Below the pieces are notes generated by a model. That model did not search any database. It was not told the DNA's origin and saw only the letters and a program-made list of their open reading frames with translations. The position numbers and the translations under genes were made by a program. 64,000 bases of DNA from Deltaproteobacteria bacterium (GTDB lineage: Bacteria; Myxococcota_A; UBA9160; UBA6930). Shown in pieces: positions 45,052-54,743 of this stretch (positions are counted from its first letter, which is position 1; the number at the start of each line of letters is the position of its first letter). The DNA lies in assembly GCA_029261795.1 (NCBI GenBank), contig JAJDAP010000039.1, positions 1 to 64,000 on the forward strand, written 5' to 3'.

Positions 45052-45355
45052 GACATCCCGGCCCGGAGACGGCGAGACGCGTACAGCGATGCCCATCGCC
45101 TGGCGCTCCTGGCGACGGCCGAGGACGAAGGGCTCTTCGAGGCTCGGGACATCATCTGGACGGCCTTCGGGACCGGAATCCGACTCGGCGAGGTGCTCGG
45201 TCTCCGGTGGTCGGACCTACGCTGGGACGCGCTCGAGATCCGACCCGAGTGGGCCATCGACGATCGCGGAACCCCAGTTCCCTTCAAGGCTGATGATGCG
45301 AACCCGTGGGTGCTCATGGGCGCGCCGGACCTCTTCCAGCTCTTCGCGGCGCGAC
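45052..45355 (+). pseudogene. tyrosine-recombinase fragment (paralogue of 50053-51087)
   Basis: About 100 codons are strongly similar to the middle of the integrase at 50053-51087: DIPARRRRDAYSDAHRLALL, then FEARDIIWTAFGTGIRLGEV, WDALEIRPEWAIDDRG and APDLFQLFAAR. The first catalytic Arg (in GTGIRLGEV) is kept, but the HxxR and Tyr parts are missing: the frame diverges after FAAR and stops at 45447. Both ends are broken, so this is a relic of a second integrase copy. Confidence 0.8.
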
Positions 45356-45529
45356 ACGCTGCGCGCCTCCACCGGCTCACGGGCCGGCGGAAAGGGAGAG
45401 TTCGAGTCGTTAATCATCTTGAGTCACCTTGCATCGCCCTACAGTAATTCTGGATGGGTCAGGTGTCTCATCGTTGTTGGCAGAGAGGGTTCGGGCTCCG
45501 ATCGAGCCAAGAAAGGTCAACGAGAGACC

Positions 45530-45739
45530 CGCGTACCCCATCCCGAAGAGCAAAGAATCCGAAGCAAGATCCGCGAGTTCCACAGCCAGGGTTGGGGGTC
45601 GTACCGGACCGCCAGTGCTGTTACCCGAGCTGGCGAGATCAACCCCAGAACCGGGGGGCCGTGGACGCAAGGTACTGTGGCCTCGATTCTGAGAACTGCT
45701 GAGCGGCGTGAGCGGGCCGCGCACTATGGGTCGCGCTGA
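45530..45739 (+). pseudogene. serine-recombinase C-terminal relic
   Basis: The frame ending at 45739 reads PEEQRIRSKIREFHSQGWGS, then a Thr/Ala-rich helix and GGPWTQGTVASILRTAERR. This is the pattern of the small DNA-contact region after the catalytic domain of large serine recombinases (index residues, W...TV..IL). No catalytic domain (with its Ser) is present upstream; the frame there is unrelated. It is a fragment. Confidence 0.45.
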
Positions 45740-45773
45740 GGACTTGAGGCGGTGGGCTCCCGGAGAGGCGGCT

Positions 45774-46664
45774 TCAGGGTGTTTTCGACAAAGTCGAATC
45801 GTTGCCGGAGGCGGGTTTCCGATTCTTGATAGATGCGACGAGAAGCGAGCCGAGGCCGAACAATGCGAAACCGGTGGGCTCTGGAATCGCCGGCGCTGCC
45901 GCCAGCCCATAAAAATCGTTCCCAAGAAAACCGCGGTCAGTGAATTTGGTGATCAACGTTCGCTGACCTGTTAGTGGGTCAACTGAGTAGATCCCGGAAT
46001 CCACAGAATTCCCTAGCGAGAAGTAGGTACCTGACAGTGGGTCGTACTCGATTGTGCGTGCATCAATACCCGTGAGGCTCCCTATGGGCGATTGCGAGCC
46101 GTTTCCAACGTCCACTTGGAAGAGGCCACCGCCCAATGCAAGCAACTCTCCCCCTGGGCCGACGGTCATCTCAAATCCCCCACCGGGTACAAGCGGGTTG
46201 GTCCCGATGAACGTTGTGGCGATCGTTGAAGGATCAATCGAGTAGAAAGAACTCGTTGTTGCGCCGGTGAACAAGTCGTCGATAGTCATCGCGTAAAGCA
46301 GGCCACTATTGGGGTCGATCGCGAGCCCCGTAACTGAATCGAGCCCAATGTTGCCAAGCGACGTGGCAACACCAGTTTTCCGGTCAATCGAGTAGAGATT
46401 GCCTGGGCCGGTCACGAAGCCATTGGGCGTGGTGATCGCGTCGGTACCGTATAGCGTGTCGGAAGCAGCGTCATACGCCAAGGCTCCAATGTAGGTGCCG
46501 GCTCCAAACTGGCCGACCTGGTTCCTAGTACCGTTGGCCACGTTGATGGCATAGAGGTACTGGTCCTGTCCCGGGGCGGTCGCATAGAGGGCGTTCGTTG
46601 CCACCGACCCGCTCGGTGCGAGGAAAGTCAGTGCGGCGCCGATCAGGATGAATTTCCGCATCAT
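45774..46664 (-). CDS. PEP-CTERM secreted beta-propeller-like protein
   Basis: 296 residues. Signal peptide (FILIGAALTFLAPSGSVA) followed by repeated short blades with the pattern LYSIDRKTG, FYSIDPSTI, IYSVDPLTG, each about 40-50 residues apart, a sign of a propeller of DUF4394/YVTN type. The end IPEPTGFALFGLGSLLVA plus KNRK is a PEP-CTERM signal, although the basic end is short and 15 residues follow it. Function unknown. It lies in the scarred mobile region between integrase remnants, with lower GC than the surrounding genes. Confidence 0.78.
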   Translation of the reverse strand: MMRKFILIGAALTFLAPSGSVATNALYATAPGQDQYLYAINVANGTRNQVGQFGAGTYIGALAYDAASDTLYGTDAITTPNGFVTGPGNLYSIDRKTGVATSLGNIGLDSVTGLAIDPNSGLLYAMTIDDLFTGATTSSFYSIDPSTIATTFIGTNPLVPGGGFEMTVGPGGELLALGGGLFQVDVGNGSQSPIGSLTGIDARTIEYDPLSGTYFSLGNSVDSGIYSVDPLTGQRTLITKFTDRGFLGNDFYGLAAAPAIPEPTGFALFGLGSLLVASIKNRKPASGNDSTLSKTP

Positions 46665-46902
46665 CTTTCCTACGCTCCACCGACGCCCGGGAATTGGGGC
46701 GTTCGGCCCCCGATATTACCATTCGCGTGGGCCTATCGGGGGAAAATGCACTTCGCAGGTTCTCCGGTGAACGCAGCTGGCCGAAGGATTGCCGTAAGGA
46801 CCGAGGCGAGAGCCCCTTTTTCTAGAGCGCGAGTCGCGGGGCGTGGGTTCAGTCCGATTCCACCGTACTTGCCTTACTCATACACACCTATGCGTAGATC
46901 CT

Positions 46903-47283
46903 TCAACACCCGATCCGCTGCTGCATGAGGAGGTATGCATCGGTCGCATCACCCGACGCCCGCACCATACCGAGCGGGGACTTAACGCTTCCCTGGAAAT
47001 AGTTCTGAGCGTTCAGTGTCTTCCTGGCCGCATCCCGATATGCCTGTCGGTCCCGATGAATCTCGAGGAGGCCGTATCGCTTCGCGGCCCTCCAAAGTCC
47101 CATGTGGTCCTTCAATCCGACCACCTTGGCGCATTCCCTGGCGGGGACTCCCTCGGCGTAGAGGATGAGCCCAGCACGTTTTTTGGGACCCATCCGCTTG
47201 GATTCCAGGACCTCGAGGAGGGTCTTGGCAGGGTCAGGGAGACCAAGGGTCTCCAAGGGTCGGCTGTTTCGGAGATCGGCCAT
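46903..47283 (-). CDS. hypothetical protein with possible HTH
   Basis: 126 residues from the ATG at 47283. A central segment (AGLILYAEGVPARECAKVVG followed by LKDHMGLWRAAKRYGLLE) has the spacing of a helix-turn-helix such as in small terminase subunits or resolvase-like DNA binders. The remainder is charged. I do not recognise a specific family. It sits between a PEP-CTERM gene and the broken propeller gene inside the mobile region, so phage or element origin is possible. Confidence 0.5.
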   Translation of the reverse strand: MADLRNSRPLETLGLPDPAKTLLEVLESKRMGPKKRAGLILYAEGVPARECAKVVGLKDHMGLWRAAKRYGLLEIHRDRQAYRDAARKTLNAQNYFQGSVKSPLGMVRASGDATDAYLLMQQRIGC

Positions 47284-47407
47284 GAACAAGTAGCCCCATG
47301 GTTTAGTTCGCTGACAGATGTCAACTCATCTTCGCATTCCCGCCGCGGGCCAGCAAATGGCCACAGGGTCGAGCACACTGGAGGAGCCCCTAACGTCGAG
47401 GGTCTCC

Positions 47408-50009
47408 ATGCGCCCCGCAATGCTCCTCATTTTCGCCGCAGCCTGCCTTGCGTTGGCCAACACAGCGACAGCGCAGTCGTGGGTCCCGGCTTCCGGGACA
47501 CCGGCCGCGTTAACGCTGCGACTCGCCATCGATCCGTCGACACCGACGACCCTCTACATGGCAACCCACGGGGGCGGGATTTTCCGCAGCACTGACAGTG
47601 GCACCAACTGGACCGCCATCAACCGCGGCCTCACGAACCTAGACATCTCATTCCTGGGGATCGACCCATCCACCCCCACCAACCTATACGCGGGGACCGG
47701 TCGGGGAGTCTTCCGTAGCATCAATGGCGGCACCACCTGGAACCACAGCGGCCTCACTAGCCTGACCGTCCACGCCGTTGCATTCGATCCTGCGACCCCC
47801 GAAACCCTATACGCGGCTACCTTCGGTGGCGGCGTCTTCAGGAGCACCGACGGCGGCACCAACTGGACAGGCATCAACAACGGCCTGACGAACCCGATCG
47901 TATATTCCCTGGGGTTCGATCCGTCGAACCCTGCGACCCTATACGCGGGGACTGATGGCGGTGTCTTTCGCACCAGCGACAGTGGCTCCACCTGGGCCTT
48001 CATCAACGGCGGCCTGACGAGCGTTGTCGGCCTGCCGATCGACCCCTCGACACCAACGACGGTATACGCAGCGAACTTCGGTGGCGGAGTGTTCCGCAGC
48101 ACCGACAGCGGCACCACTTGGAACGCCATCAACAGTGGCCTTACAAACCTCGATGTCCTGGATCTGGCGATCGACCCGTCGAACCCCACGGTCTTGTATG
48201 CAGGGACCAGCTTCAGCGGCATCTTCCGCAGCACCGACGCCGGCACTACTTGGAGCGCGGTCAACAGCGGCCTCACGAATCTCAAGGTTGGCGCTGCCCT
48301 GAAGATCGACCCATCGACCTCGGCTACGCTCTATGTGGGGACAGAAGGCGGCTTGTTTCGCAGTGACGACAGCGGCGACACTTGGAGCGCCGTCACCAGC
48401 CGCCTGACAACCCTAAACGTCCGGGCTCTGGAGACCGACGCTTCAGCCCCAACGACGGTGTACGCAGGAACATCCGACGCTGGAATCTTCCGCAGCACTC
48501 CTGAGGAAACACCCGCGGGGCAGAGCGAATGGGTGTTTCCTGCCCGACGTTTCGCGGGTGCCAGCCGGGTGCGGAGCTAACAACGGAACCGCATGGAGTG
48601 CGATCAGCGATGGCCTCACTGTTCTTGATGTTGGCGCTCTCGCGATCGACCCGTCGACCCCGACCATCCTATACGCGGGGACCGAAGGTGGTGGGGTCTG
48701 CCGCACTACCGACGGCGGCACTACTTGGAACGCGGTCAACAGCGGGCTCGACGGCCAAGACATCAACTCCTTTGCGATCGACCCGTCTACTCCGACCACT
48801 CTGTACACGGCGACCGAGGATGGTGGGGTCTTCCGCACCACAAACGGCGGCGCCACGTGGAGCGCGTTCAGCAGCGGACTCACGGACCTGAGAGTCCGCG
48901 CTCTCGCGATCGACCTGTCGAGCCCAATCACCCTGTACGCGGGAACCCAGAGGGGAGCCTTCCGCACCACTCTCAGCGAAACCACTTGGTCCGCCTTGAA
49001 TGGCCTCGCGAACCTCAGCGTTCTCGCCCTGGTGATCGATCCATCGAACTCAACCACTCTGTATGCCGGGACCAGATTCAGCGGCATCTTCCGCAGCACC
49101 GACGGTGGCACCACTTGGAGCGCCATCAACGGCGGACTCGGAAGTCTGAGGATCAGTGCTCTGGCCGTCGATCCGTCGACCCCGACCATCCTGTACGCGG
49201 GGACAGAAGATGGTGGGGTCTTCCGCACCACCGACAGCGGCACCACCTGGAGCGCCTTCAATCTGGGCCTCGCGAACCCAATCGTTCTCGCCCTGGAGAT
49301 CGATGCAACTACCTCGACAACGGTGTACACGGGGACCGCACGAGGCGGTGTATTCCGTCTCAGCGCCGATTCTGACTCCGATGGCATCGGCGACGTCAGC
49401 GAATCCGCGATCGGCACCGATCCAACCGATGAGGACACTGACGACGATGGCTTGTTCGATGGCGCAGAGGATCTCGATGCAGACGGCATTGTCGATGTCG
49501 GGGAGACTGATCCGCTTGACCCCGATACCGATGCCGACCTCCTTTGCGACGACACTCGGGCTGACAACGACGGAGACGGCATCGCCCCGGTGAGCTTGTG
49601 CGGTGCCTCCGAGTTGGTAGCTGAATCGGACCCCCAGGATTTCGATTCCGACGAAGATGGGCTGCCTGACGGAGCCGAAGTACTGATCCACCTCACGTCT
49701 CCACTCGTGGCCGACACCGATGCTGATGGCGCTGACGACCCGAACGACAACTGCGGGATCGTCTCCAACCCCTCCCAACTCGACACCGATGCCGACCTAT
49801 ACGGGAACTTGTGCGATTGCGACTTTGACGGAGACGACGCTTGCTCCATCGCTGACTTCAATATCTTCCTGCCCGACTTCTTCGCAACTAGCGACGGTGG
49901 CTCTGGCACCGACATGGACGGCGATGGTTCGGTTGGAATCGGAGACTTCAACCTATTCCTGCCGGGGTTCCAAGCCGGAGCACCTGGGCCGTCGGGGCTG
50001 GTGCCTTAG
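47408..50009 (+). pseudogene. secreted 14-repeat Asp-box propeller / Ca-repeat / dockerin protein, frameshifted by insertion
   Basis: Signal peptide from the ATG at 47408 (cleavage near NTATAQS), then repeats of about 46 residues of the type AIDPSTPTTLYAGT followed by GGVFRSTDGGTTWSAINSGL: eight before and six after a break at 48500. There 79 bp are inserted (48500-48578), shifting the frame by one; an internal ATG at 48558 would start the second half. After the repeats come an Asp-rich Ca-binding block (DSDGIGDVSESAIGTDP) and a dockerin-like end VGIGDFNLFLPGFQAG with APGPSG. Removing the 79 bp restores one reading frame of about 840 residues. Repeats with Asp-boxes fit a surface or secreted propeller. 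Confidence 0.85.
48500..48578. mobile_element. 79-bp palindromic insertion in the propeller gene
   Basis: Bounded by the otherwise continuous repeat unit (FRST before, NNGTAW after). An 11-bp perfect inverted repeat AGGAAACACCC (48504-48514) / GGGTGTTTCCT (48531-48541) and a competing pair CACCCGCG (48510-48517) / CGCGGGTG (48553-48560), plus GGGCA/TGCCC, allow alternative folds. No target duplication is obvious beyond a CT. No other copy was seen in the window. Confidence 0.7.
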
Positions 50010-50052
50010 GCGCCATTTCATAGGCAGACGCATGGGCTCGCCACTGGGGTAG

Positions 50053-51087
50053 AAGGACTACCGGGCCGTTGTCCGCCTTCACCTCTCGCCGTTCTTCGGG
50101 GAAATGAAGGCGCGAGAATTGAAGAAAGCCGACTTCTTCGCGCTCGGTAAACACATGCTCGAGAGCCTCAACCACGACGAACGCGTCAAGCGGTTTCGGA
50201 CCTTCGAGAAGTCGCTCGTCTGCCTTCGCGCTGCTCTTCGCTGGTATTGGGACGAACACGAACTCACCGGAGGGAATCCGGCGCGGAATATCTCCCGCCA
50301 GATCAACCGTGTGCGGAAGCGGTTCGATATTCCCGCAAGACGCCGCCGAGAGGCGTATACAGACGCCCACCGACTCGCCCTGCTCGCAACGGCCGAAGAC
50401 GAGAAGCTCTTCGAGGCTCGCGACATCATCTGGACCGCATTCGGCACAGGTGTTCGGCTAGGAGAGGTACTCGGCCTTCAATGGTCCGACATTCGATGGG
50501 ACGCGCTGGAAATCCGACCGGAGTGGGCCATCGACGACCGCGGCGTCCCAGTTCCCTTCAAGGCCGATGACTCCAAGCCTTGGGTCCTCATCGCAGCACC
50601 CGATCTTTTCCAGCTCTTCGCTGCGCGGCGCCCTCACCGCCGCTCAGAGCGATGGATCTTCGCAACCAAGAACGGAACCCCCTACCGGCCCCGAAATGTT
50701 CAACGGTGGGTGCGTAAGGTGCGAGAGAAGGCACTGGAGAAGCACGGCGTGCCCCTCGACCTAACGCTCCACTCTGCGCGTCACACGTTCGCGACGATGG
50801 CACTCGAGAACGGCTGGAGCTACGAGGAAGTCGCTCGCCAACTGCATCACCACAGCGGCGCCTTCACCGCGAAACAGTACGCACACACCAGTGACCGACG
50901 GCCGCCGATGGCGTGGGCTCACCTGGCTGAGGTCCCAGAGGTCCCACAGAGGTCCCAAGGTCCCACAACGACACACGGTGTGTCGGAATCTGGTTTGGAA
51001 GTACTTGATTCTGTTGTGGGTTTGGTGAGCGCGGAAGGGCTCGAACCTTCGACCGGCGGATTAAGAGTCCGCTGCTCTGCCAACTGA
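50053..51087 (+). pseudogene. tyrosine recombinase (integrase), N-terminus lost
   Basis: The catalytic domain is complete: Arg in GTGVRLGEVLGL (residue 118 counted from the ATG at 50104), HSARH (His223, Arg226), LHHHSG and Tyr259 in AKQYAHTS. Upstream the homology runs to KDYRAVVRLHLSPFFGE at 50053, where an in-frame TAG at 50050 ends it; the arm-binding and part of the core-binding domain are absent. The ATG at 50104 would give a 327-residue protein without that part. The last 16 or so codons are antisense to tRNA-Lys, the usual integration target. It is a remnant of an element inserted at this tRNA; activity is doubtful. Confidence 0.8.
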
Positions 51088-51098
51088 GCTACGCGCCC
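51023..51098 (-). tRNA. tRNA-Lys (CUU), CCA encoded
   Basis: Minus-strand cloverleaf: acceptor GGGCGCG/CGCGCTC (one G.U), D-loop AGTTGGCAGA, anticodon loop ACTCTTAAT with anticodon CTT, T-arm GGTTCGAGCC, encoded CCA at 51023-51025. Its 3' half overlaps the integrase stop region and is the likely attachment site. Confidence 0.97.
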
Positions 51099-51161
51099 AC
51101 GATGCGCAACAGTAAGGACCGGTGACGCCGCCGGCAAGTCACCACAGGGGAATGCCGCCAC

Positions 51162-54100
51162 TCAGCGGGCGCCGAAACCGCCGCCGCCCGGGGTCTCGAT
51201 GCGCAGGCAATCACCGGCGGCGAGCGAGACGCGCGCACTGCCGGCGAGAACCTCGCGGCTGCCGTCGCTGCGCAGAACAGTGTTGCGCCCGCAAGCTCCA
51301 GCCCCGCCGCCTTCCAGGCCATAGGGCGCGCGGGTTCGGCGTTGGCTGAGCAGCGAAACCTCGACGGGCTCGGTGAACTCGAGCTCGCGCACCAGGCCGT
51401 TGCCGCCGCGCTCTGCGCCCTCGCCGCCCGAGCCTTCGCGCAGCGCGAACACGCGCACGATGACGGGCAGGCGTTGCTCCATGACTTCGAGATCCGTGAT
51501 GCGCGTGTTGGTCATGTGGGTGTGGACGCCGGAGGCGCCCGGGGCGTTTGCGGTAGCGCCGGCGCCACCGCCGATCGTCTCGTAGTAGCCGAAGGCTTCG
51601 GTGCCGAAGGCGACGTTGTTCATGGTTCCCTGGCTCGCGGCAGCGCGCCCGAGCGCGCCCAACAAGACGTCGACCACGCGTTGGGATGTCTCGACGTTGC
51701 CGCCGACCACGGCGGCGCCGGGCGGAGGGTCCAACAACGATCCCGCAGGCACCACGATCTCGACCGGATCCAGACAGCCACCGTTCAAGGGAATCCGCTC
51801 GGCCACCAGGCAGCGGAGCACGTAGATCACGGCGCTCTCGACCACGGCTCGGGGCGCGTTCAGGTTCCCCTCGATCGCGTCACCGCTGCCGGTGAAATCG
51901 ATGATCATGCGCTCGCCGGTGACGGTGAGGCGCACCTGGATCGGGGTGCCGTCGTCGAGGGCATCGGCGAAGACGTGCTCGCCATCGGCAAGCTTGCCGA
52001 TCTCACGGGCGACCTTGGCTGCGGCAGCGCGTTGGAGCTGGCCCATCGTCACGGTGACAGCATCGAGACCGACCTCGCCCACCATGTCGCGGAGCAGCGC
52101 TTCGCCGGCGCGGTTCGCGGCGACCTGGGCTTCGAGGTCGGCGATGTTGTCGTCCGGGTTGCGCGCCGGGAAGCGTGCGCTGGTCAGCGCAGCGCGGATC
52201 CGCGCCTCATCGAATTCGCCGGCGCGCACCAGCGGGAAGGGGCGCAGCACCACGCCCTCTTCTTCCAGCGTGCGCGAATGCGCGGGCATCGAACCCGGCG
52301 TGACGCCCCCGAGGTCGGCATGATGGCCGCGGCTCGCCACGAAGAAGCGCAGCGCGTCGCCGATGAAGACCGGTGAGACCACGGTCACGTCCGGCAGGTG
52401 CGAGCCGCCGCTAGCCGGATCGTTGCTGACGATGGCGTCGCCGGCGGCGAGGTCGGGGATCGCGGCGCGCACGGCGCGCACCGTCGCGCCCATGGCGCCG
52501 AGATGGACGGGGATGTGCGGTGCATTCGCGACCAAGCCGCCGTCCGCATCGAAGACCGCGCAGGAGTAGTCGAGCCGTTCCTTGATGTTGGTCGAGACGG
52601 CGGTGTTGCGAAGCACCGCGCCCATCTGCTCGGCGATCGACATGAAGCGATTGCCGAAGACCTCGAGGCGAACCGGGTCGGCCTCTGCCAACGCGGCGCT
52701 CGCCGCCTCCGTCTCTGCCGCTCGCGGCAGCGCGGCTTGATCCTCGATCGTGAGCACGGCGTCCACGCCGACGCGGGCGTGGAACCCGGGCTCGAGGACG
52801 ATCGTCCCCGTCCCTTCGAGGATCAGCGCAGGGCCTTCGATGAGCAGGCCCGCTCTCAATGCGTCGCGGTCGTGAACGGGCACGCGAACACGACCGAGCC
52901 CGGGAAACCAGGCCTCCTGCTCACTCGGCTCGACCGGCAGCTCGAGGGGTGCTTCGGCAGCTGCCTGGGAGCTTCCCTCCATGGCGCGGGCTTGAACGCG
53001 CACAGCCGTCACCTCGACGTCACGACCGCCTCGTTCATACCCGAATCGTTCCCGGTGGGCCTTTGCGAAGGCGCGGCGCCAATCGCCGTCGGCGGGCTCG
53101 GTGACTGCCAGCGATGTCTCGGCCCCCGTGTACCGCAGATCCGCGAGACGAACGATCTCGATCTCGGCAGGCGCGACGCCTTCCGCCGCGAGGGCCGCGC
53201 GGCCCGAGGCTTCCAGTTCAGCAAGCGATCGGGAACAGACCTCGGGCAGCGCCTGCTCTCCCTCCAGTCCGGCCTGCGCCGCGCGCTGCCCGTCCCAGGT
53301 CGCAGCGGCCACGCCCATCCCATACGCGGAGAGCAGTCCGGCCAGGGGATGCAGCAGGATCCGGCGAATCCCGAGGCGCCGTGCCACGGCACAGACGTGC
53401 TGGCCCGCCGCTCCGCCGAAGCCGACCAGCACGAAACCTCGCGGATCGACGCCCCGCCCCACCGACACTTCCTGGATCGCCTGGGCCATGCTCGCGTTCG
53501 CAATCTCGATGAAGCCAGCGGCAAGTTCATCTGGGCTGCGTGCAAGACCTTCGCTGGCCAGATCGCCGTGCAATGCCTCGAAGGCCACGCCGACGCGGGC
53601 CAGATCCAATGGGAACGGAAAACGCTCGGGGCGGATCCGACCGAGGAAGGCGTTTACGTCCGTGAGCGCGATCTCGTCGGCATCCGCGTCGCCATAACAA
53701 AGGGGTCCGGGCTTTGCGCCCGCGCTCTCGGGCCCCACCGTGAGCCTGAAGCCGTCGAAGCGACAGAGCGAACCGCCGCCGGCGGCGACCGTGTGGATCC
53801 GCAACATCGGCGCGCGCACGCGCACCCCGGCCACCATGCTCTCGAAGACGCGGTCCGTCTCGCCATCGACCACCAGCGAGACGTCCGTCGAAGTACCTCC
53901 CATGTCGAAGCCGATGGCGCGGTCGAAACCGGCCACGGCTGCCACCTGGCGCGCGCCGACGACTCCGCCGGCCGGCCCCGAGAGCAGCGCCCCGGGTCCG
54001 CGAAATCGCTCCGCCGAGGTGAGCCCACCCGAGGACTGCATGAAGCGGATCCGCGAGCCCGGCAACGCCGCGGCCAGGGCTTCGCCATGGGCCCGCAGCA

Positions 54101-54743
54101 GCGGCGTCAGGTAGGCGTCGGCGGCGGCCGTTTCGCCCCGCGCCAGCAGCCCCACTTCGTTCGCGGTTTCGTGGGAGCAGACGACCATCGGAAAGCCGAG
54201 CTCGCGCGCGATCGCGGCAACGCGCAGCTCCCAGTCGGGATCCACGGTCGCGTGTGGACCGAGCACGGCCACTGCCTGGAACCCTTGGCGCCAGGCCTCG
54301 GCCAGGGCTTCGTGGCTGGCGGCTTCGTCGAAGGCTTCGAGACTGCGGCCGTGTACATCGATGCGCCCGGCCAGTTCGATGGCGCGCTCGTGGAGGGGCG
54401 CCGGCTTCACGATCTCGAGTTCGAAGAGTTCGGGCCGCTCCTGGGTGCCGATGCGAAGCACATCGCCAAGGCCGCGCGCGGTGGCGACCAGCGTACGGAC
54501 ACCGCGCCGCTCGAGCAGCGCGTTCGTTGCCACGGTGGTGCCCATCCGCACGTCGCACGCGGGCGGCCGCGCACCCTCGCTCCAGACTCCCGCCTCTGCC
54601 AGAACCGACTGGATCGCCTCCACCGGGGCACGATCCGAGGACAACACCTTGCGCACCACGAGCGCGCCCTCGGGAGAGCGGGCGACGCAATCGGTGAAGG
54701 TGCCGCCGCGGTCGACCCAGAACTGCCAGCGCGCCTCGCTCAC
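51162..54743 (-). CDS. 5-oxoprolinase / hydantoinase A-B fusion
   Basis: 1193 residues from a GTG at 54743 overlapping the upstream stop (GTGA); the frame extends further upstream but reads as non-protein. Two halves: an ATP-binding HyuA-type half ([10 protein letters not shown] near the start, then [13 protein letters not shown]) and a HyuB-type half ([55 protein letters not shown]). Bacterial oxoprolinases of this fused form open 5-oxoproline to glutamate with ATP; related enzymes use hydantoins. The substrate is not certain. The upstream partner is a phosphodiesterase-type protein. Confidence 0.88.
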   Translation of the reverse strand: MSEARWQFWVDRGGTFTDCVARSPEGALVVRKVLSSDRAPVEAIQSVLAEAGVWSEGARPPACDVRMGTTVATNALLERRGVRTLVATARGLGDVLRIGTQERPELFELEIVKPAPLHERAIELAGRIDVHGRSLEAFDEAASHEALAEAWRQGFQAVAVLGPHATVDPDWELRVAAIARELGFPMVVCSHETANEVGLLARGETAAADAYLTPLLRAHGEALAAALPGSRIRFMQSSGGLTSAERFRGPGALLSGPAGGVVGARQVAAVAGFDRAIGFDMGGTSTDVSLVVDGETDRVFESMVAGVRVRAPMLRIHTVAAGGGSLCRFDGFRLTVGPESAGAKPGPLCYGDADADEIALTDVNAFLGRIRPERFPFPLDLARVGVAFEALHGDLASEGLARSPDELAAGFIEIANASMAQAIQEVSVGRGVDPRGFVLVGFGGAAGQHVCAVARRLGIRRILLHPLAGLLSAYGMGVAAATWDGQRAAQAGLEGEQALPEVCSRSLAELEASGRAALAAEGVAPAEIEIVRLADLRYTGAETSLAVTEPADGDWRRAFAKAHRERFGYERGGRDVEVTAVRVQARAMEGSSQAAAEAPLELPVEPSEQEAWFPGLGRVRVPVHDRDALRAGLLIEGPALILEGTGTIVLEPGFHARVGVDAVLTIEDQAALPRAAETEAASAALAEADPVRLEVFGNRFMSIAEQMGAVLRNTAVSTNIKERLDYSCAVFDADGGLVANAPHIPVHLGAMGATVRAVRAAIPDLAAGDAIVSNDPASGGSHLPDVTVVSPVFIGDALRFFVASRGHHADLGGVTPGSMPAHSRTLEEEGVVLRPFPLVRAGEFDEARIRAALTSARFPARNPDDNIADLEAQVAANRAGEALLRDMVGEVGLDAVTVTMGQLQRAAAAKVAREIGKLADGEHVFADALDDGTPIQVRLTVTGERMIIDFTGSGDAIEGNLNAPRAVVESAVIYVLRCLVAERIPLNGGCLDPVEIVVPAGSLLDPPPGAAVVGGNVETSQRVVDVLLGALGRAAASQGTMNNVAFGTEAFGYYETIGGGAGATANAPGASGVHTHMTNTRITDLEVMEQRLPVIVRVFALREGSGGEGAERGGNGLVRELEFTEPVEVSLLSQRRTRAPYGLEGGGAGACGRNTVLRSDGSREVLAGSARVSLAAGDCLRIETPGGGGFGAR

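Noticed and set aside
47500-49350. Tandem repeats that could be taken for a minisatellite or CRISPR-like array
   Set aside because: The period of about 138 bp encodes regular Asp-box propeller blades in one frame; there are no identical repeats separated by unique spacers.
51026-51098. Direct repeat of the tRNA-Lys 3' end at the left of the integrase block
   Set aside because: Searched by eye for GCTCGAACCTTCGACC-like sequence in 42-51 kb and elsewhere; none seen, so no attachment-site pair is claimed.
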